Source: DAHVFK01 sp963755395
Lineage (GTDB): Bacteria; Pseudomonadota; Gammaproteobacteria; Burkholderiales; SG8-39
Reading direction: 5' to 3'
NCBI GenBank assembly: GCA_963755395.1
Contig: CAVWJJ010000001.1
Span: 186,001-250,000 of the forward strand
DNA: 64,000 nt
Below the pieces are notes generated by a model. That model had not been told where the DNA came from and made no database searches. It saw nothing but the letters and a program-made list of their open reading frames with translations. The position numbers were made by a program, and so were the translations under genes. Positions 38,959 to 48,039 of this stretch are shown here, piece by piece; the stretch's first letter is position 1, and every line of letters begins with the position of its first letter.

Positions 38959-40565
38959 GCACGGTGCTCGAGGTGCGCGACCTTTCGGTGGCGCTGCCCG
39001 CGGGCGGAGATCGCCGGCGCGCGGTCGAGCGCGTCTCGTTCGGCGTCGAGCGCGGCGAGATCGTCTGCCTGGTGGGCGAGTCGGGCTCGGGCAAGTCGGT
39101 CATCGCGCAGGCGCTGATGGGCCTGCTGCCGCCGTCGCTGCCGGTCACCGGCGGCAGCATCCTGCTCGAGGGCGAGGACGTGGTGACGCTGGGCGCCCGG
39201 CGGCTGCGCGAGCTGCGCGCCACGCGCATGTCGATGGTGTTCCAGGAACCGATGACCGCGCTCAACCCGGTCATGACCTGCGGCGCGCAGATCGACGAAG
39301 TGCTGCGCCAGCACACACGCCTCGCGACGAGCGAGCGGCGGGCGAAGATCCTCGACATCGTGCGCGAAGTCGCGCTGCCGGATCCGGAGCGCATCGTCGC
39401 CTCGTATCCGCACCAGCTCTCGGGCGGCCAGCGCCAGCGCATCGTGATCGCGATGGCGCTGGTGCTGGAACCGGTGCTGCTGATCGCGGACGAACCGACC
39501 ACCGCGCTCGACGTCACGACGCAGGCGCAGATCCTGAAGCTGATCCAGGAGCTCCAGGCGCGCCACGGCATGGGGGTGCTGTTCATCACCCATGACTTCG
39601 GCGTCGTGGCCGAGATCGCGCACCGCGTTGCAGTCCTGCGCCTGGGCGAGATGGTCGAGCTGGGACCGAAGATCGAGGTGCTGACGCGGCCTCGGCACTT
39701 CTACACCAGGATGCTGATCGCGGCGGTGCCGAAGGTCCATCCGCAGGCGCGCAGTGCCGACCCCTCCGCCCCGCTGGTGCTCGAGACGCGCGGCCTGTCC
39801 AAGACCTACGTCGACCGCGGCTGGTTCTCGGGACGCCGCGAGGTGCACGCGGTCGAAGACGTCACGCTCGAGATCCGGCGCGGCCAGACGCTCGGCATCG
39901 TGGGCGAGTCGGGATCGGGCAAGTCGACCGTGGCGCGCTGCATCGTGCGCCTGATCGACCCGAGCGGCGGCGAAATCCGGCTCCGCGGCGAGGACATCGC
40001 CACGCGCTCGCGCGCCGCGCTGCGCCCGCTGCGGCGCAAGGTCCAGATCGTGTTCCAGGACCCGTACCGCTCGCTCAATCCGCGCCGCACGGTGGGCGAG
40101 GCGATCATCGAGGGGCCGCGCAATTACGGCCTGTCGCGGCGCATGGCGCTCGAAAGGGCGCGCCGCCTGATGGAGCTGGTGCGCATGGACCCCGGCGTGC
40201 TCAACCGCTACCCGCACCAGTTCTCGGGCGGGCAGCGCCAGCGCATCTGCATCGCGCGCGCGCTGGCGATGGAGCCCGAGCTGCTGATTGCCGACGAGGC
40301 GGTCTCCGCGCTCGACGTCTCGGTCCAGGCGCAGGTGCTGGCGCTGTTCGAGGAGATCCGCACGCGGCTGAACCTGGCGATGCTGTTCATCACCCACGAC
40401 CTGCGAGTCGCGGCGCAGGTGTGCGACCATGTCGCGGTCATGTCGCACGGCCGCATCGTCGAGCAGGGTCCCGCACTGCAGGTCTTCGGCAGTCCCCGGC
40501 ACGAGTACACCCGCGCGCTGTTCGCGGCCGCGCCGGGGCGCGACTTCGCCTTCGGCGCGGGTTGA
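38955..40565 (+). CDS. Fused dipeptide-type ABC ATPase (DppD-DppF in one chain, YejF/GsiA-like)
   Basis: A 536-residue protein with two complete ATPase modules. Module 1: Walker A GESGSGKSVIAQALMG, signature LSGGQRQRIVIAMALVLEP, Walker B LLIADEPTTALDVT. Module 2: Walker A GESGSGKSTVARCIVR, signature FSGGQRQRICIARALAMEP, Walker B LLIADEAVSALDVS. In the second Walker B region the usual DEP is DEA, as often seen in DppF halves. It energises the preceding permease pair and overlaps the DppC-like stop. Confidence 0.94.
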   Translation: MSTVLEVRDLSVALPAGGDRRRAVERVSFGVERGEIVCLVGESGSGKSVIAQALMGLLPPSLPVTGGSILLEGEDVVTLGARRLRELRATRMSMVFQEPMTALNPVMTCGAQIDEVLRQHTRLATSERRAKILDIVREVALPDPERIVASYPHQLSGGQRQRIVIAMALVLEPVLLIADEPTTALDVTTQAQILKLIQELQARHGMGVLFITHDFGVVAEIAHRVAVLRLGEMVELGPKIEVLTRPRHFYTRMLIAAVPKVHPQARSADPSAPLVLETRGLSKTYVDRGWFSGRREVHAVEDVTLEIRRGQTLGIVGESGSGKSTVARCIVRLIDPSGGEIRLRGEDIATRSRAALRPLRRKVQIVFQDPYRSLNPRRTVGEAIIEGPRNYGLSRRMALERARRLMELVRMDPGVLNRYPHQFSGGQRQRICIARALAMEPELLIADEAVSALDVSVQAQVLALFEEIRTRLNLAMLFITHDLRVAAQVCDHVAVMSHGRIVEQGPALQVFGSPRHEYTRALFAAAPGRDFAFGAG

Positions 40566-40612
40566 GCGATCCGGCCGGGGCGCCCGCGATCCCGATCTCA
40601 TATACTTCGGTC

Positions 40613-41575
40613 ATGCGCTCCCTCGCCATCGATCTGCTGCGCGCGCTCGGCGTGCAGGCGCCCCGCTCCGCGCGCGAGCTTGCGGCCGCCTGCGATGCGC
40701 GCAGCGCCGAGGTCGAACGCTGCCTCGCGCGGCTCGAGCAAACGGGGTTCGTAACGACCGAGAACGGCGCGGCACGGCTCGCTGCGGCGTTCGATTTCCT
40801 CGACGCCGCGCGCATCGCGCGCGGCCTCGGCCCCCGCGGCTCGGACCTTCGGATCGAGGTGGCGGACGCCTGCCTGTCGACCAGCTCCGCCCTGCTCGCC
40901 CAGGCGGCGACGCCCGGCGCGCGGCTGCTGCTCGCCGAGGAACAGGTCGCCGGGCGGGGCCGGCGCGGCCGGCGCTGGCTTTCGTGCGTCGGCACGGCGC
41001 TGACCATGTCGCTGCGGCGCGGATTTTCCTGTGCGCCGCGAGAGCTTGCCGCGCTGCCGCTGGCGGCGGGCGTCGCCGCGGTGCGCGCCCTGCGCGCTCT
41101 AGGCGCGGGCGACGCCGCGCTCAAGTGGCCGAACGACCTGCTGGTGCGCGGCGGCAAGGTCGGCGGCATTCTGATCGAGACCCGGCTCCAAGGCCGCGAG
41201 CTGGTCGCAGTCACCGGCATCGGCATCAATTGCCGCACCACGCCCGGACTGGAAGCGCGCCTGCGCCGCCGCATCGCAGCGCTGCAGGAATTCGTCGACC
41301 CGCTGCCTTCGCGCAACGCGATCGCCGCCCGGGTGGCGCGCGAGCTGCTGGCGGCGTTCGACGCCTTCGACGCGCACGGGCTGGCGGCGTTCAAGCAGGA
41401 ATGGGAGGCGATGCACGCCTATGCCGGGCAGCGCCTGCGGGTGCGGCTCGCCGACGGCCGCGTGCTGGCGGGCGTGGCGGACGGCCTGGCCGAGGACGGC
41501 GGCCTGCGCCTGCGCACCCGGGCCGGGATGCGGGCGATCCGCAGCGGGCGGGTGGTGTCGGCGCGGGCGGCATGA
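40613..41575 (+). CDS. birA: Biotin--[acetyl-CoA-carboxylase] ligase
   Basis: A 320-residue group II BirA: an N-terminal winged-helix-like region (AIDLLRALGVQAPRSARELA to residue 60), the biotinyl-AMP loop GRGRRGRRWLS, KWPNDLLVRGGKVGGILIET, and a small C-terminal SH3-like domain. It biotinylates BCCP and may repress biotin genes. A -10-like TATACT lies at 40601-40606, giving almost no leader, so weak or leaderless expression is possible. The stop overlaps coaX (ATGA). Confidence 0.94.
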   Translation: MRSLAIDLLRALGVQAPRSARELAAACDARSAEVERCLARLEQTGFVTTENGAARLAAAFDFLDAARIARGLGPRGSDLRIEVADACLSTSSALLAQAATPGARLLLAEEQVAGRGRRGRRWLSCVGTALTMSLRRGFSCAPRELAALPLAAGVAAVRALRALGAGDAALKWPNDLLVRGGKVGGILIETRLQGRELVAVTGIGINCRTTPGLEARLRRRIAALQEFVDPLPSRNAIAARVARELLAAFDAFDAHGLAAFKQEWEAMHAYAGQRLRVRLADGRVLAGVADGLAEDGGLRLRTRAGMRAIRSGRVVSARAA

Positions 41576-42318
41576 TCCTCGCCATCGACGCCGGGAACTC
41601 GCGCGTGAAGTGGGGCTGGCACGACGGCCGCCAATGGGCCAACCTCGCGACCGTCTCCCTGATCGAGTTCGCCGCCGCGAGCCACGACATCAATCCCTTC
41701 GCCGCAACGCACGAGGAGCCGGAACGGATCGTCATTTCCAACGTTGCCGGGGACGGTGCGCACGAACTGCTGGTGAACTGGACCAGCATCTTCGAGGCCG
41801 AGCCCTTGTGGCTGCGGGGCGAGGCCGAGCGCTGCGGGGTGCGCAACCGCTACGAGGAGCCGGGGCGGCTCGGCGCCGATCGCTGGGCGGCGCTGGTCGC
41901 CGCGCGCTCGATGCACGAAGGCGCCTGCCTGGTGGTGAACGCGGGCACCGCGACCACCGCGGACATGCTCTCCGCGCAGGGCGAATTCCTCGGCGGCATC
42001 ATCCTTCCCGGCGTCGACCTGATGCGCTTCGTACTGCACGAGCACACCGGGCGGCTGCCGATCCAGGAAGGCAGCTTCAGGGACGCGCCGCGCAACACGC
42101 TGGACGCGATCGAGACTGGCTGCCGTCACGCGCAAGCCGGCGCCGTCGAGCGCATGTACCGCAAGATGGGGCCCGAAACGATCTGCCTGGTCGGCGGCGG
42201 CGCGGGGCGCGCTCTGTTGGAGCAGCTCGAGTTGCCCGCCCGCTACGTCGAAAACCTGGTGCTCGAGGGCCTGGCGCGCATCGCGCTGAGCGAACGCCCG
42301 GCCGCGACGGCGTCCTAG
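41572..42318 (+). CDS. coaX: Type III pantothenate kinase
   Basis: A 248-residue ASKHA-fold kinase for the first step of coenzyme A synthesis. The phosphate-binding MILAIDAGNSRVKWGW at the N-terminus, GADRWAALVAARS, VVNAGTATTADML and GGIILPGVDLM match CoaX. The birA-coaX pair is common in betaproteobacteria. The next gene starts 15 bases later. Confidence 0.95.
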   Translation: MILAIDAGNSRVKWGWHDGRQWANLATVSLIEFAAASHDINPFAATHEEPERIVISNVAGDGAHELLVNWTSIFEAEPLWLRGEAERCGVRNRYEEPGRLGADRWAALVAARSMHEGACLVVNAGTATTADMLSAQGEFLGGIILPGVDLMRFVLHEHTGRLPIQEGSFRDAPRNTLDAIETGCRHAQAGAVERMYRKMGPETICLVGGGAGRALLEQLELPARYVENLVLEGLARIALSERPAATAS

Positions 42319-42333
42319 GACGCGAACGACCGG

Positions 42334-42987
42334 ATGCGAACGCTATTCCTGCTCCTGTTGCTCGCCAACCTGGCATTTTTCGCCTGGGCGCGCTACCTCG
42401 TGCAACCGGATGCGGGTTCCGATGCGCAGCCCCTGTCGCGCCAGATCGATCCGCAGAAACTGCCGATCGTGTCGCCGGCCCCCGTGCGCCAGGGGGCGGC
42501 CGCCGCGCGATCCGCCCCGATCGCCGCCACGGCGGATTGCATCGAATGGGGCAGCTTCACCCTGACCGACTTGGCAACCGCACGCAAGCTGCTCGAGCCG
42601 CTTGCGCTCGGCGCGCGGCTGAGCGAACGGCAGGTCGAGGAGACGGCCAACTGGTGGGTGTACATACCGCCGCAGGGCGATCGCCAGGGCGCGCTGCGCA
42701 AAGGCAACGAGCTCAAGACGCTCGGCGTGGACGACTTCTTCGTCGTGCAGGACGAGGGCAGCTACCAGTGGTCGATTTCGCTCGGCGTCTTCCGCAGCGA
42801 AGCGGCGGCGCAGGCGCGCCTTGCGGACTTGAAGGCCAAGGGCGTTCGCAGCGCTCAGGTCGGGGCGCGCGTGAGCCAGATGCAAAAGGTCTGGCTGCAG
42901 GTGCGCGACACCGACGCCGCGCTGCGTGCGCGGCTGGGCGCGGTCGCGCAATCGATCCAGGGAAGCGAGCTGCGCGACTGCAAATAG
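42334..42987 (+). CDS. SPOR-domain membrane-anchored protein
   Basis: A 217-residue protein with a hydrophobic N-terminal anchor (MRTLFLLLLLANLAFFAWAR) and a C-terminal SPOR-like region containing the repeats WWVYIPPQGDRQGALRKGNE and YQWSISLGVFRSEAAAQARL. SPOR domains bind septal denuded peptidoglycan. It follows coaX, as often seen in betaproteobacteria, but a role linked to CoA synthesis is not implied. Confidence 0.85.
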   Translation: MRTLFLLLLLANLAFFAWARYLVQPDAGSDAQPLSRQIDPQKLPIVSPAPVRQGAAAARSAPIAATADCIEWGSFTLTDLATARKLLEPLALGARLSERQVEETANWWVYIPPQGDRQGALRKGNELKTLGVDDFFVVQDEGSYQWSISLGVFRSEAAAQARLADLKAKGVRSAQVGARVSQMQKVWLQVRDTDAALRARLGAVAQSIQGSELRDCK

Positions 42988-43006
42988 CGGCGCGGCCCGC
43001 TTTGCC

Positions 43007-43387
43007 TCAGCGGCTGCGAGAGGCCCCGGGGACGACGTGCCGCGCCACCATCGAAAGCAGGTGATCTGCGCGCACCGGCTTTGTCAGGTAGCCCTCTGCG
43101 CCAAGCTCCCGCACACGGCTGTCCTCGTCCTCGACTGAAGTAAGGAAGATCACCGGGATGTGCGGCTGGGTGGTATCGGCCCGGAGCGCGGACACGAACG
43201 CGATGCCGTCCATATTGGGCATGCTCACGTCGGAGATGATCAGGTCCGGCGCCTCGGCGAGCACCATGTACCCGGCCTCGATCCCGTCCTGCGCCGTGCG
43301 CACCTCGTAGCCCGCCGCACTCAGGTGCAGCCGCATCAGGCCCAGGATGTCTGGGTCGTCGTCGACTACGAGAATGCTCGCCGCCAT
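43007..43387 (-). CDS. Single-domain response regulator (CheY-like)
   Basis: A 126-residue receiver domain: acidic cluster VVDDDPD, phospho-Asp in LIISDVSMPNMDG, Thr in VIFLTSVEDED and the conserved Lys in GAEGYLTKPV. No output domain is present, so it acts through a partner protein. There is no kinase gene nearby. It is the last core gene before the tRNA-Thr fragment marking the island edge. Confidence 0.93.
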   Translation of the reverse strand: MAASILVVDDDPDILGLMRLHLSAAGYEVRTAQDGIEAGYMVLAEAPDLIISDVSMPNMDGIAFVSALRADTTQPHIPVIFLTSVEDEDSRVRELGAEGYLTKPVRADHLLSMVARHVVPGASRSR

Positions 43388-43421
43388 CGCGTGAGTTGGA
43401 GTTCTGTGGCCGACCGGACCT

Positions 43422-43466
43422 TGGTGCCAGTGCGCAGACTCGAACTGCGGACCTACTGATTACGAA
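43422..43466 (-). repeat. Distal attachment repeat: 3' fragment of a tRNA-Thr
   Basis: Read on the minus strand it contains half the anticodon arm, a complete T-arm (CGCAG-TTCGAGT-CTGCG), the 3' acceptor strand CACTGGC and ACCA. It differs from the intact tRNA at 43428, 43429, 43436 and 43446. The last two differences are on opposite sides of the T-stem and preserve pairing (A:T in place of C:G), so the fragment comes from a functional tRNA allele rather than random decay. The exact core shared with the tRNA is 43447-43466. Confidence 0.85.
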
Positions 43467-43576
43467 CCGCTCCAAGCCGTGCTATCCACAGCTTGAATGT
43501 GTTCGCAGGTGTTTGAAATTACAACTGAATTCATTGACTCGGGGCTCCTTCTCTGTATTAAGGTCTTGGCGCTTAC

Positions 43577-44887
43577 ATGAGCGTTCTTGCCTACCAGATT
43601 ACGACTCTTTCGCGATCACTGATGCGTCGTCAGAAGGTCACCAAAGCACGCCTCGACGCCCTGCCCACTCCCGCGGCAGGGCAACTGTTCTTGCGCGACA
43701 GCGAGGTCCGGGGTTTCGCCGTACGCGTCAGCGCAGCAGGCGCCAAAACCTTTGTCCTTGAGCGCCGCATCCATGGCAAGAACCGGCGCCTGACCGTCGG
43801 ACGATACCCCGATATTAGCGTCGAGCAGGCGCGCCTTGAAGCGCAAAAGCTTATCGGCAAGATCGCAATCGGTATAAATCCCCGGCTCGAGGCGCTCGCA
43901 AAGGAACGAAGCCTCATCACCCTGTCGGAGGCTTTCAGCGAGCTTAAGCGCGCCCGCAAGGCCCTGAAACCCCGCACGCTCTACGACTATGAGCGGGTGC
44001 TCAACGCGGCGCTCGGGGCCTGGATGAGCTTGCCCCTGAAACACATCACCAAGGACATGGTGGCCAAGCGCCACCTGCTCCTAGGCGAAAACTCCGGGCC
44101 CGCGTACGCGAACTACGCCATGCGGCTACTGCGGGGAATCTTCAATTTTGCGATCGCGCAGTACGAGGACGAAGAAGGCCAACCCCTCATCACCGTGAAC
44201 CCCGTTTCGCGCTTGACGCACACGCGCGCGTGGTATCGCGTGCCGCGCCGGCAAACCCTGGTCCGCGCCGTGCAGCTTCCGGCATGGATGAAGGCCGTGA
44301 ACGCGCTCCGGGCCGATTCGAATCCCCAGGCGCGAACCGTCGCAGACTACCTCCTGGTTCTCCTTTTTACGGGGCTCAGGCGCCAGGAAGCCGCACGCCT
44401 TAAGTGGGCTGACGTGGATCTCACCGGGCGCACCCTCATCATTCGCGACACCAAGAATTACCAACCCCTGGAATTGCCGCTCTCGGAGTTCCTTCACGAG
44501 CTCCTATCGAATCGCGAGGCAACGGCGCTAACCGAGTACGTATTTCCAGGCGAAGGCGAGCCCGGCGATTTGGATGGGATGATGCGGTCCTTCGCGTCGG
44601 ATGCGGTGCGCGAAGATGGAGCGTGCCAGCCCCCATGCGTCGGGGTCGCCGCAGTGAGGCGCTCATTCGAAAAGAACATCGCAGTGCACTTTCACGCGAG
44701 CCTGACGTCTGTGGAAGGGTCAGGCGACACGGTGACAGGTCGCGCGGAGACTAGCAGCGACGCATTGCGCGCCCGAGGTACAGACCACCGCACGACGAGC
44801 TATACGATCAAGTTCAGTGACGCTAAGATCGTGCGCTGGTCCTCACCCTTGCCGGCAGTGCCGGTTGCGGCGCCGCCGAAGCAGTGA
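43577..44887 (+). CDS. Tyrosine recombinase/integrase with aberrant C-terminus
   Basis: A 436-residue protein. The first roughly 320 residues match phage/island integrases: arm-DNA-binding domain (LRDSEVRGFAVRVSAAGAKT, RLTVGRYPDISVEQARLEA), core-binding domain, and the first catalytic arginine in LVLLFTGLRRQEAARLKWAD. After YVFPGEGEPGDLDGMM the expected H-x-x-R, H/W and Tyr nucleophile region is missing; instead there are about 100 residues with no recognisable motif, ending SPLPAVPVAAPPKQ. It is therefore probably inactive through recombination or replacement of the 3' part. An internal ATG at 43622 is an alternative start. Confidence 0.85.
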   Translation: MSVLAYQITTLSRSLMRRQKVTKARLDALPTPAAGQLFLRDSEVRGFAVRVSAAGAKTFVLERRIHGKNRRLTVGRYPDISVEQARLEAQKLIGKIAIGINPRLEALAKERSLITLSEAFSELKRARKALKPRTLYDYERVLNAALGAWMSLPLKHITKDMVAKRHLLLGENSGPAYANYAMRLLRGIFNFAIAQYEDEEGQPLITVNPVSRLTHTRAWYRVPRRQTLVRAVQLPAWMKAVNALRADSNPQARTVADYLLVLLFTGLRRQEAARLKWADVDLTGRTLIIRDTKNYQPLELPLSEFLHELLSNREATALTEYVFPGEGEPGDLDGMMRSFASDAVREDGACQPPCVGVAAVRRSFEKNIAVHFHASLTSVEGSGDTVTGRAETSSDALRARGTDHRTTSYTIKFSDAKIVRWSSPLPAVPVAAPPKQ

Positions 44888-45299
44888 ATCTCGACCGTCG
44901 CCAGCGATCGTACCGCTTGCGCCTTCCGTTTCCGCGGGAAGAACTCGCAAATTAGTTGACGCACTTTTCTGCCGATCCCCATCGGACTCGAACGTCTGTG
45001 ACCGGTATCCCCGGACAAGTGGAAAGGGCCGGGATTGCGGCGAAGGACGGCTATTCGTGGATTGAGTGACCGGCCGGTTCTGGTCGGCAGCGGTCATTCG
45101 CCAAAGACGAAACTGCTAGCGCCTTCTTGCTCGTCCGCGTGCAGGATGGCCATCCTCATTCTTCACGGGGTTGCTCACGCTCACGTAATGGCGAACGGGC
45201 TGTTTCGACGCTAGATGTTGGAGTGAATGTCCGCAGTCAAAGTAATGCGGAAGTCCGTGACGTCACATAGCTCGCCTTTTCTTATAGCTGCATATGCAA
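44888..45299. other. Gene-free stretch inside the island
   Basis: About 410 bases between the integrase and the next convergent gene. Only short open frames without ribosome sites or family motifs occur. I see no RNA gene, terminator with a T-run or repeat here. Confidence 0.5.
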
Positions 45300-45713
45300 T
45301 CAGAGGAGATTCAACAGTCGAGAGCGCCCCGTGGCTGCAGGAGTGCGTGCTTTGAATTGAGACGTCTTCATAGACTCCGCCATTTGCGTTGCTATGAACA
45401 GAATCTCATCCAGCTCCACAAGTTCAGGCGTCAATTGCACCCTGGCCTGCCTTAGGGCTACGCATTGATTGTAGACCGCATCTCGAATCCGCCTCAGGTC
45501 TCGAACGCCGTTTACGATTGATGGCACTTGGTGTTGGTCGAAAGGTGCCCAACCTCCGTCCAATATCTGAAGGCTCTTAACGCGCTCCTTTGGCCAAGCA
45601 TCCAGATAACTTTGAACAGCCCTAAGAACTTTCGCCGGCCCGTCCGCTGCCGCGATGAGCTCTAGATAGTGAAAAACGTTCTGTGTGCCTGGTAGCTCGT
45701 TACAAGTCCCCAT
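45300..45713 (-). CDS. Hypothetical protein (island)
   Basis: A 137-residue predicted protein starting MGTCNELPGTQNVFHYLELI, with an AGGAG 11 bases upstream. Composition is that of a soluble, mostly helical protein (LRRIRDAVYNQCVALRQARV). No motif is recognised. A longer start at 45803 would add 30 residues without a better ribosome site. Codon use is less GC-biased than the host genes. Confidence 0.5.
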   Translation of the reverse strand: MGTCNELPGTQNVFHYLELIAAADGPAKVLRAVQSYLDAWPKERVKSLQILDGGWAPFDQHQVPSIVNGVRDLRRIRDAVYNQCVALRQARVQLTPELVELDEILFIATQMAESMKTSQFKARTPAATGRSRLLNLL

Positions 45714-46263
45714 GACAAGGCTCACTCCTATATGGACACTTTGCCGTGTTCCTAGCGAACACCACGGCTCCTGCCAAAATTTTGCACATCGCTGCTCTCC
45801 CACCGGCTTCGAGTTGGTTCGTACTCCCGCAAATCGCTCGGTTAGCCTTCAATGTCAGAGATTCAGCAAGTTTGATGCCATAAGTTTGCAGGTAGATGAT
45901 TTGCAGAAATGCATTGAATTGGTGCATCGAGGCGCGGCGAGCGCTCGCTTTTTGAGCGCAGACTCGCTTTGGTGGAAGCGCCCCAATCCGGCGCTTCTTC
46001 TACCAAACTACCGCTTGTCTCCACTATGCCCGTTTGGCAAGGCTGAGATTCAAAGTTCTCCTTCCTCATCTGGAAGGGTGAGACGTGTATCTGCGTGCCG
46101 CTCATTAAGCACTTCGGTTACGTCAGTACCGGTGAGCGTTTGCGGGCTGTTGCGGCGCTAGGGGTTGGGCTGATAGACCGCTGTCGACCCAAGGCGGTCA
46201 TTCTCGGAGTATCTTCCAGATCACATAAGGGTCAGCAAGAATCCGCTCACGGAGGATCAGGAG
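45714..46263. other. Gene-poor stretch inside the island
   Basis: About 550 bases. Short open frames on both strands (for example 45685-46161 plus) show neither family motifs nor convincing starts. Nothing supportable is annotated. Confidence 0.45.
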
Positions 46264-46787
46264 ATGACTCGCCTCGTGGCCATTGCAACGCTGCTTTTTG
46301 GTCTGACCCTTGTTGTGGTAGCTACGTTACAGTCAGCGGCAGCCGACGACTCCGCACCTGGAATCGAGCGAGGACAGGGCGCCAACGATGACTAACTATA
46401 TAAGGGCCTCGGCCTCGCGATGCGCGCGGACCAGGCGATCAAGATGTTTATCTCGCTTGCCGCCAGGGGCGATATCGATCGTCTCATGGAGATGCTGATA
46501 CTCTCCGAGGGTACGGACGAGACGGTCGTGCGCGGCAACTTGTCAAAAGAGGTTGTCCCATTTTGGGCGATTTCGACAAGATTCTTGGCCCTAAGGTCGC
46601 CAATCCTGCGATCTTCAAATGTCTTGAGAACCACGAAGGCCTGAACTACTACCTCTTCGCCCAAACCAAGACTGAAAGCCGCAAAGCGTTTGTCATAGGA
46701 CTCGTCACTGACGGACACCGGGTGTTGGTCGCATACATCGGCGTAGGACAATGCGTCGTGGGCGGGCACTATTCCTGCCAAAACTAA
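46264..46787 (+). pseudogene. Broken gene for a small secreted protein
   Basis: GGAG precedes ATG 46264, which opens a typical signal peptide (MTRLVAIATLLFGLTLVV, then VATLQSAAADD). An in-frame TAA at 46393 ends it after 43 codons, but the same frame continues with LYKGLGLAMRADQAIKMFIS and RGDIDRLMEMLILSEG, then shifts near 46560 into a frame reading GDFDKILGPKVANPAIFKCL and FAQTKTESRKAFVIGLVTDG up to 46787. One nonsense change plus one shift would restore a secreted protein of about 170 residues. The family is unknown. A separate 43-residue secreted peptide gene is a possible alternative. Confidence 0.5.
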
Positions 46788-47121
46788 CCGGGAAACAGAA
46801 TGAGGGGCCGCTAACGACGGTTTTTGGCCGATGGCAGACTTTCGCAGTAAGCGCTCTTTCGACGTTGCGCGCGCTTCTAGAAGACCGAACACTGAGTTGC
46901 CATCAGTCGGTCATTAGCCATTCTGGTCGTCAATTTGTCGGACTGTCGGAATGTAGCCGCCAAGCCGGCGCCAGGTGGCCGCCAGGATTCAGCGCCGAAG
47001 AACCTCAGCATTTCCCAGTGCGTGCGCCAATCACTTACATGTGATTGACGGTCTAGGAGGGCGACCGTCGGCGGCAGCGCGAGTGAGCGCCTTATGATGT
47101 TCTGCGAAGTGGGTTCCTCGC
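46788..47121. other. Gene-free stretch inside the island
   Basis: About 330 bases with no supportable gene, tRNA or repeat. The short frame from ATG 46830 (28 codons) has no similarity that I can recognise. Confidence 0.4.
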
Positions 47122-48027
47122 GTGGGCACAGAATACGATTACCGAAATCTCGCCACTTATCGCCATTGCATCGAGCGGCTGCATGAATTGTGGCCGCACG
47201 TTCAGACGCAGCGCGCGGATCGATTGCGGCACGGAGGCGAGACCGAGAAGGTGGCCGAGAGAATTCTTGAGGACTTGTTCGTCGGAGCGCTAGACTGGAA
47301 CGAATGGGATCTAACTTGCCAAGTCGGTCGCGCCGACATTGTGATAAGTCGGAACCTTGCCTAGTAACTGGTTATCGAAGTCAAGCGGCCTGGCACGCTC
47401 GACCTAGGACGATCGAGCCTCGATGCAGCGCTTGATCAGGCGCGGCACTACGCCAACGAGCAGAATATCGCGCGCCTCGCTGCTTCTGACGGCCGTCTCC
47501 TATATGCCGCCAACATCGAAAGTGGCGGCCTAGAGGACCGCATCGTCACGTATCTCGACAGCGCATCCGCGCTGGAATGCCTGTGGTTGCTGAGCATGCA
47601 TGGCATTTACCACCCGCACCGCCAGGAGTCGGGTGAAGGGCCGACAATTCCGGCCAGCGCGCCGCAATGGATGCCGGCCTTGGCGAACAGGCGCCTGCTA
47701 CACCCTAAGTGTCAGCTGCCTGCAATCTGCTTCGCTTACGTGGGCGACGCTAACGCTCCGCGCGCTTGGAAGCTTCCGTATTTGCAGGCAGATGGGAGCG
47801 CAGATGCAAAACGGCTGCCCAAGGCTATCCAGGCGTTATCGAGCAACAACCGGGGTGCAAAGGCGAACGGAATTCCCGAGAACGCAGTACTCAACATCTC
47901 GCTGCGAGTCGCGCGAGTTGCTGCCCGCGAGGGCCGACTGCCGCACCAGTGCGCAAACCCATCCGCCACCTATGTGCAATTGGTCGAGGTTCTGCGCCAG
48001 CAGGGCGTCCAGAGTAGCGCGCTGTGA
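47122..48027 (+). pseudogene. HsdR N-terminal-like nuclease-fold protein, split by tandem stop codons
   Basis: GTG 47122 opens TEYDYRNLATYRHCIERLHE and later GGETEKVAERILEDLFVGAL and VGRADIVISRNLA. Then TAG TAA (47362-47367) interrupts, and the same frame continues LVIEVKRPGTLDLGRSSLD, LAASDGRLLYAANIESGGL and WKLPYLQADGSADAKRLPKA up to 48027. DIVI followed by EVK is the PD-(D/E)xK signature of type I restriction R-subunit N-terminal domains, found here as a stand-alone protein of about 300 residues. The stops fall where relatives have Lys-Tyr between the two active-site strands, so each is a single-base change from sense. Probably inactive. Confidence 0.75.
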
Positions 48028-48039
48028 TGATCCGAACGC

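Noticed and set aside
46160..46210. Segment with GCGGTCATTC resembling a second segment near 45080-45100 (GCGGTCATTC)
   Set aside because: Only about 10 bases are shared with no symmetry or spacing; too short to call an attachment site or repeat family.
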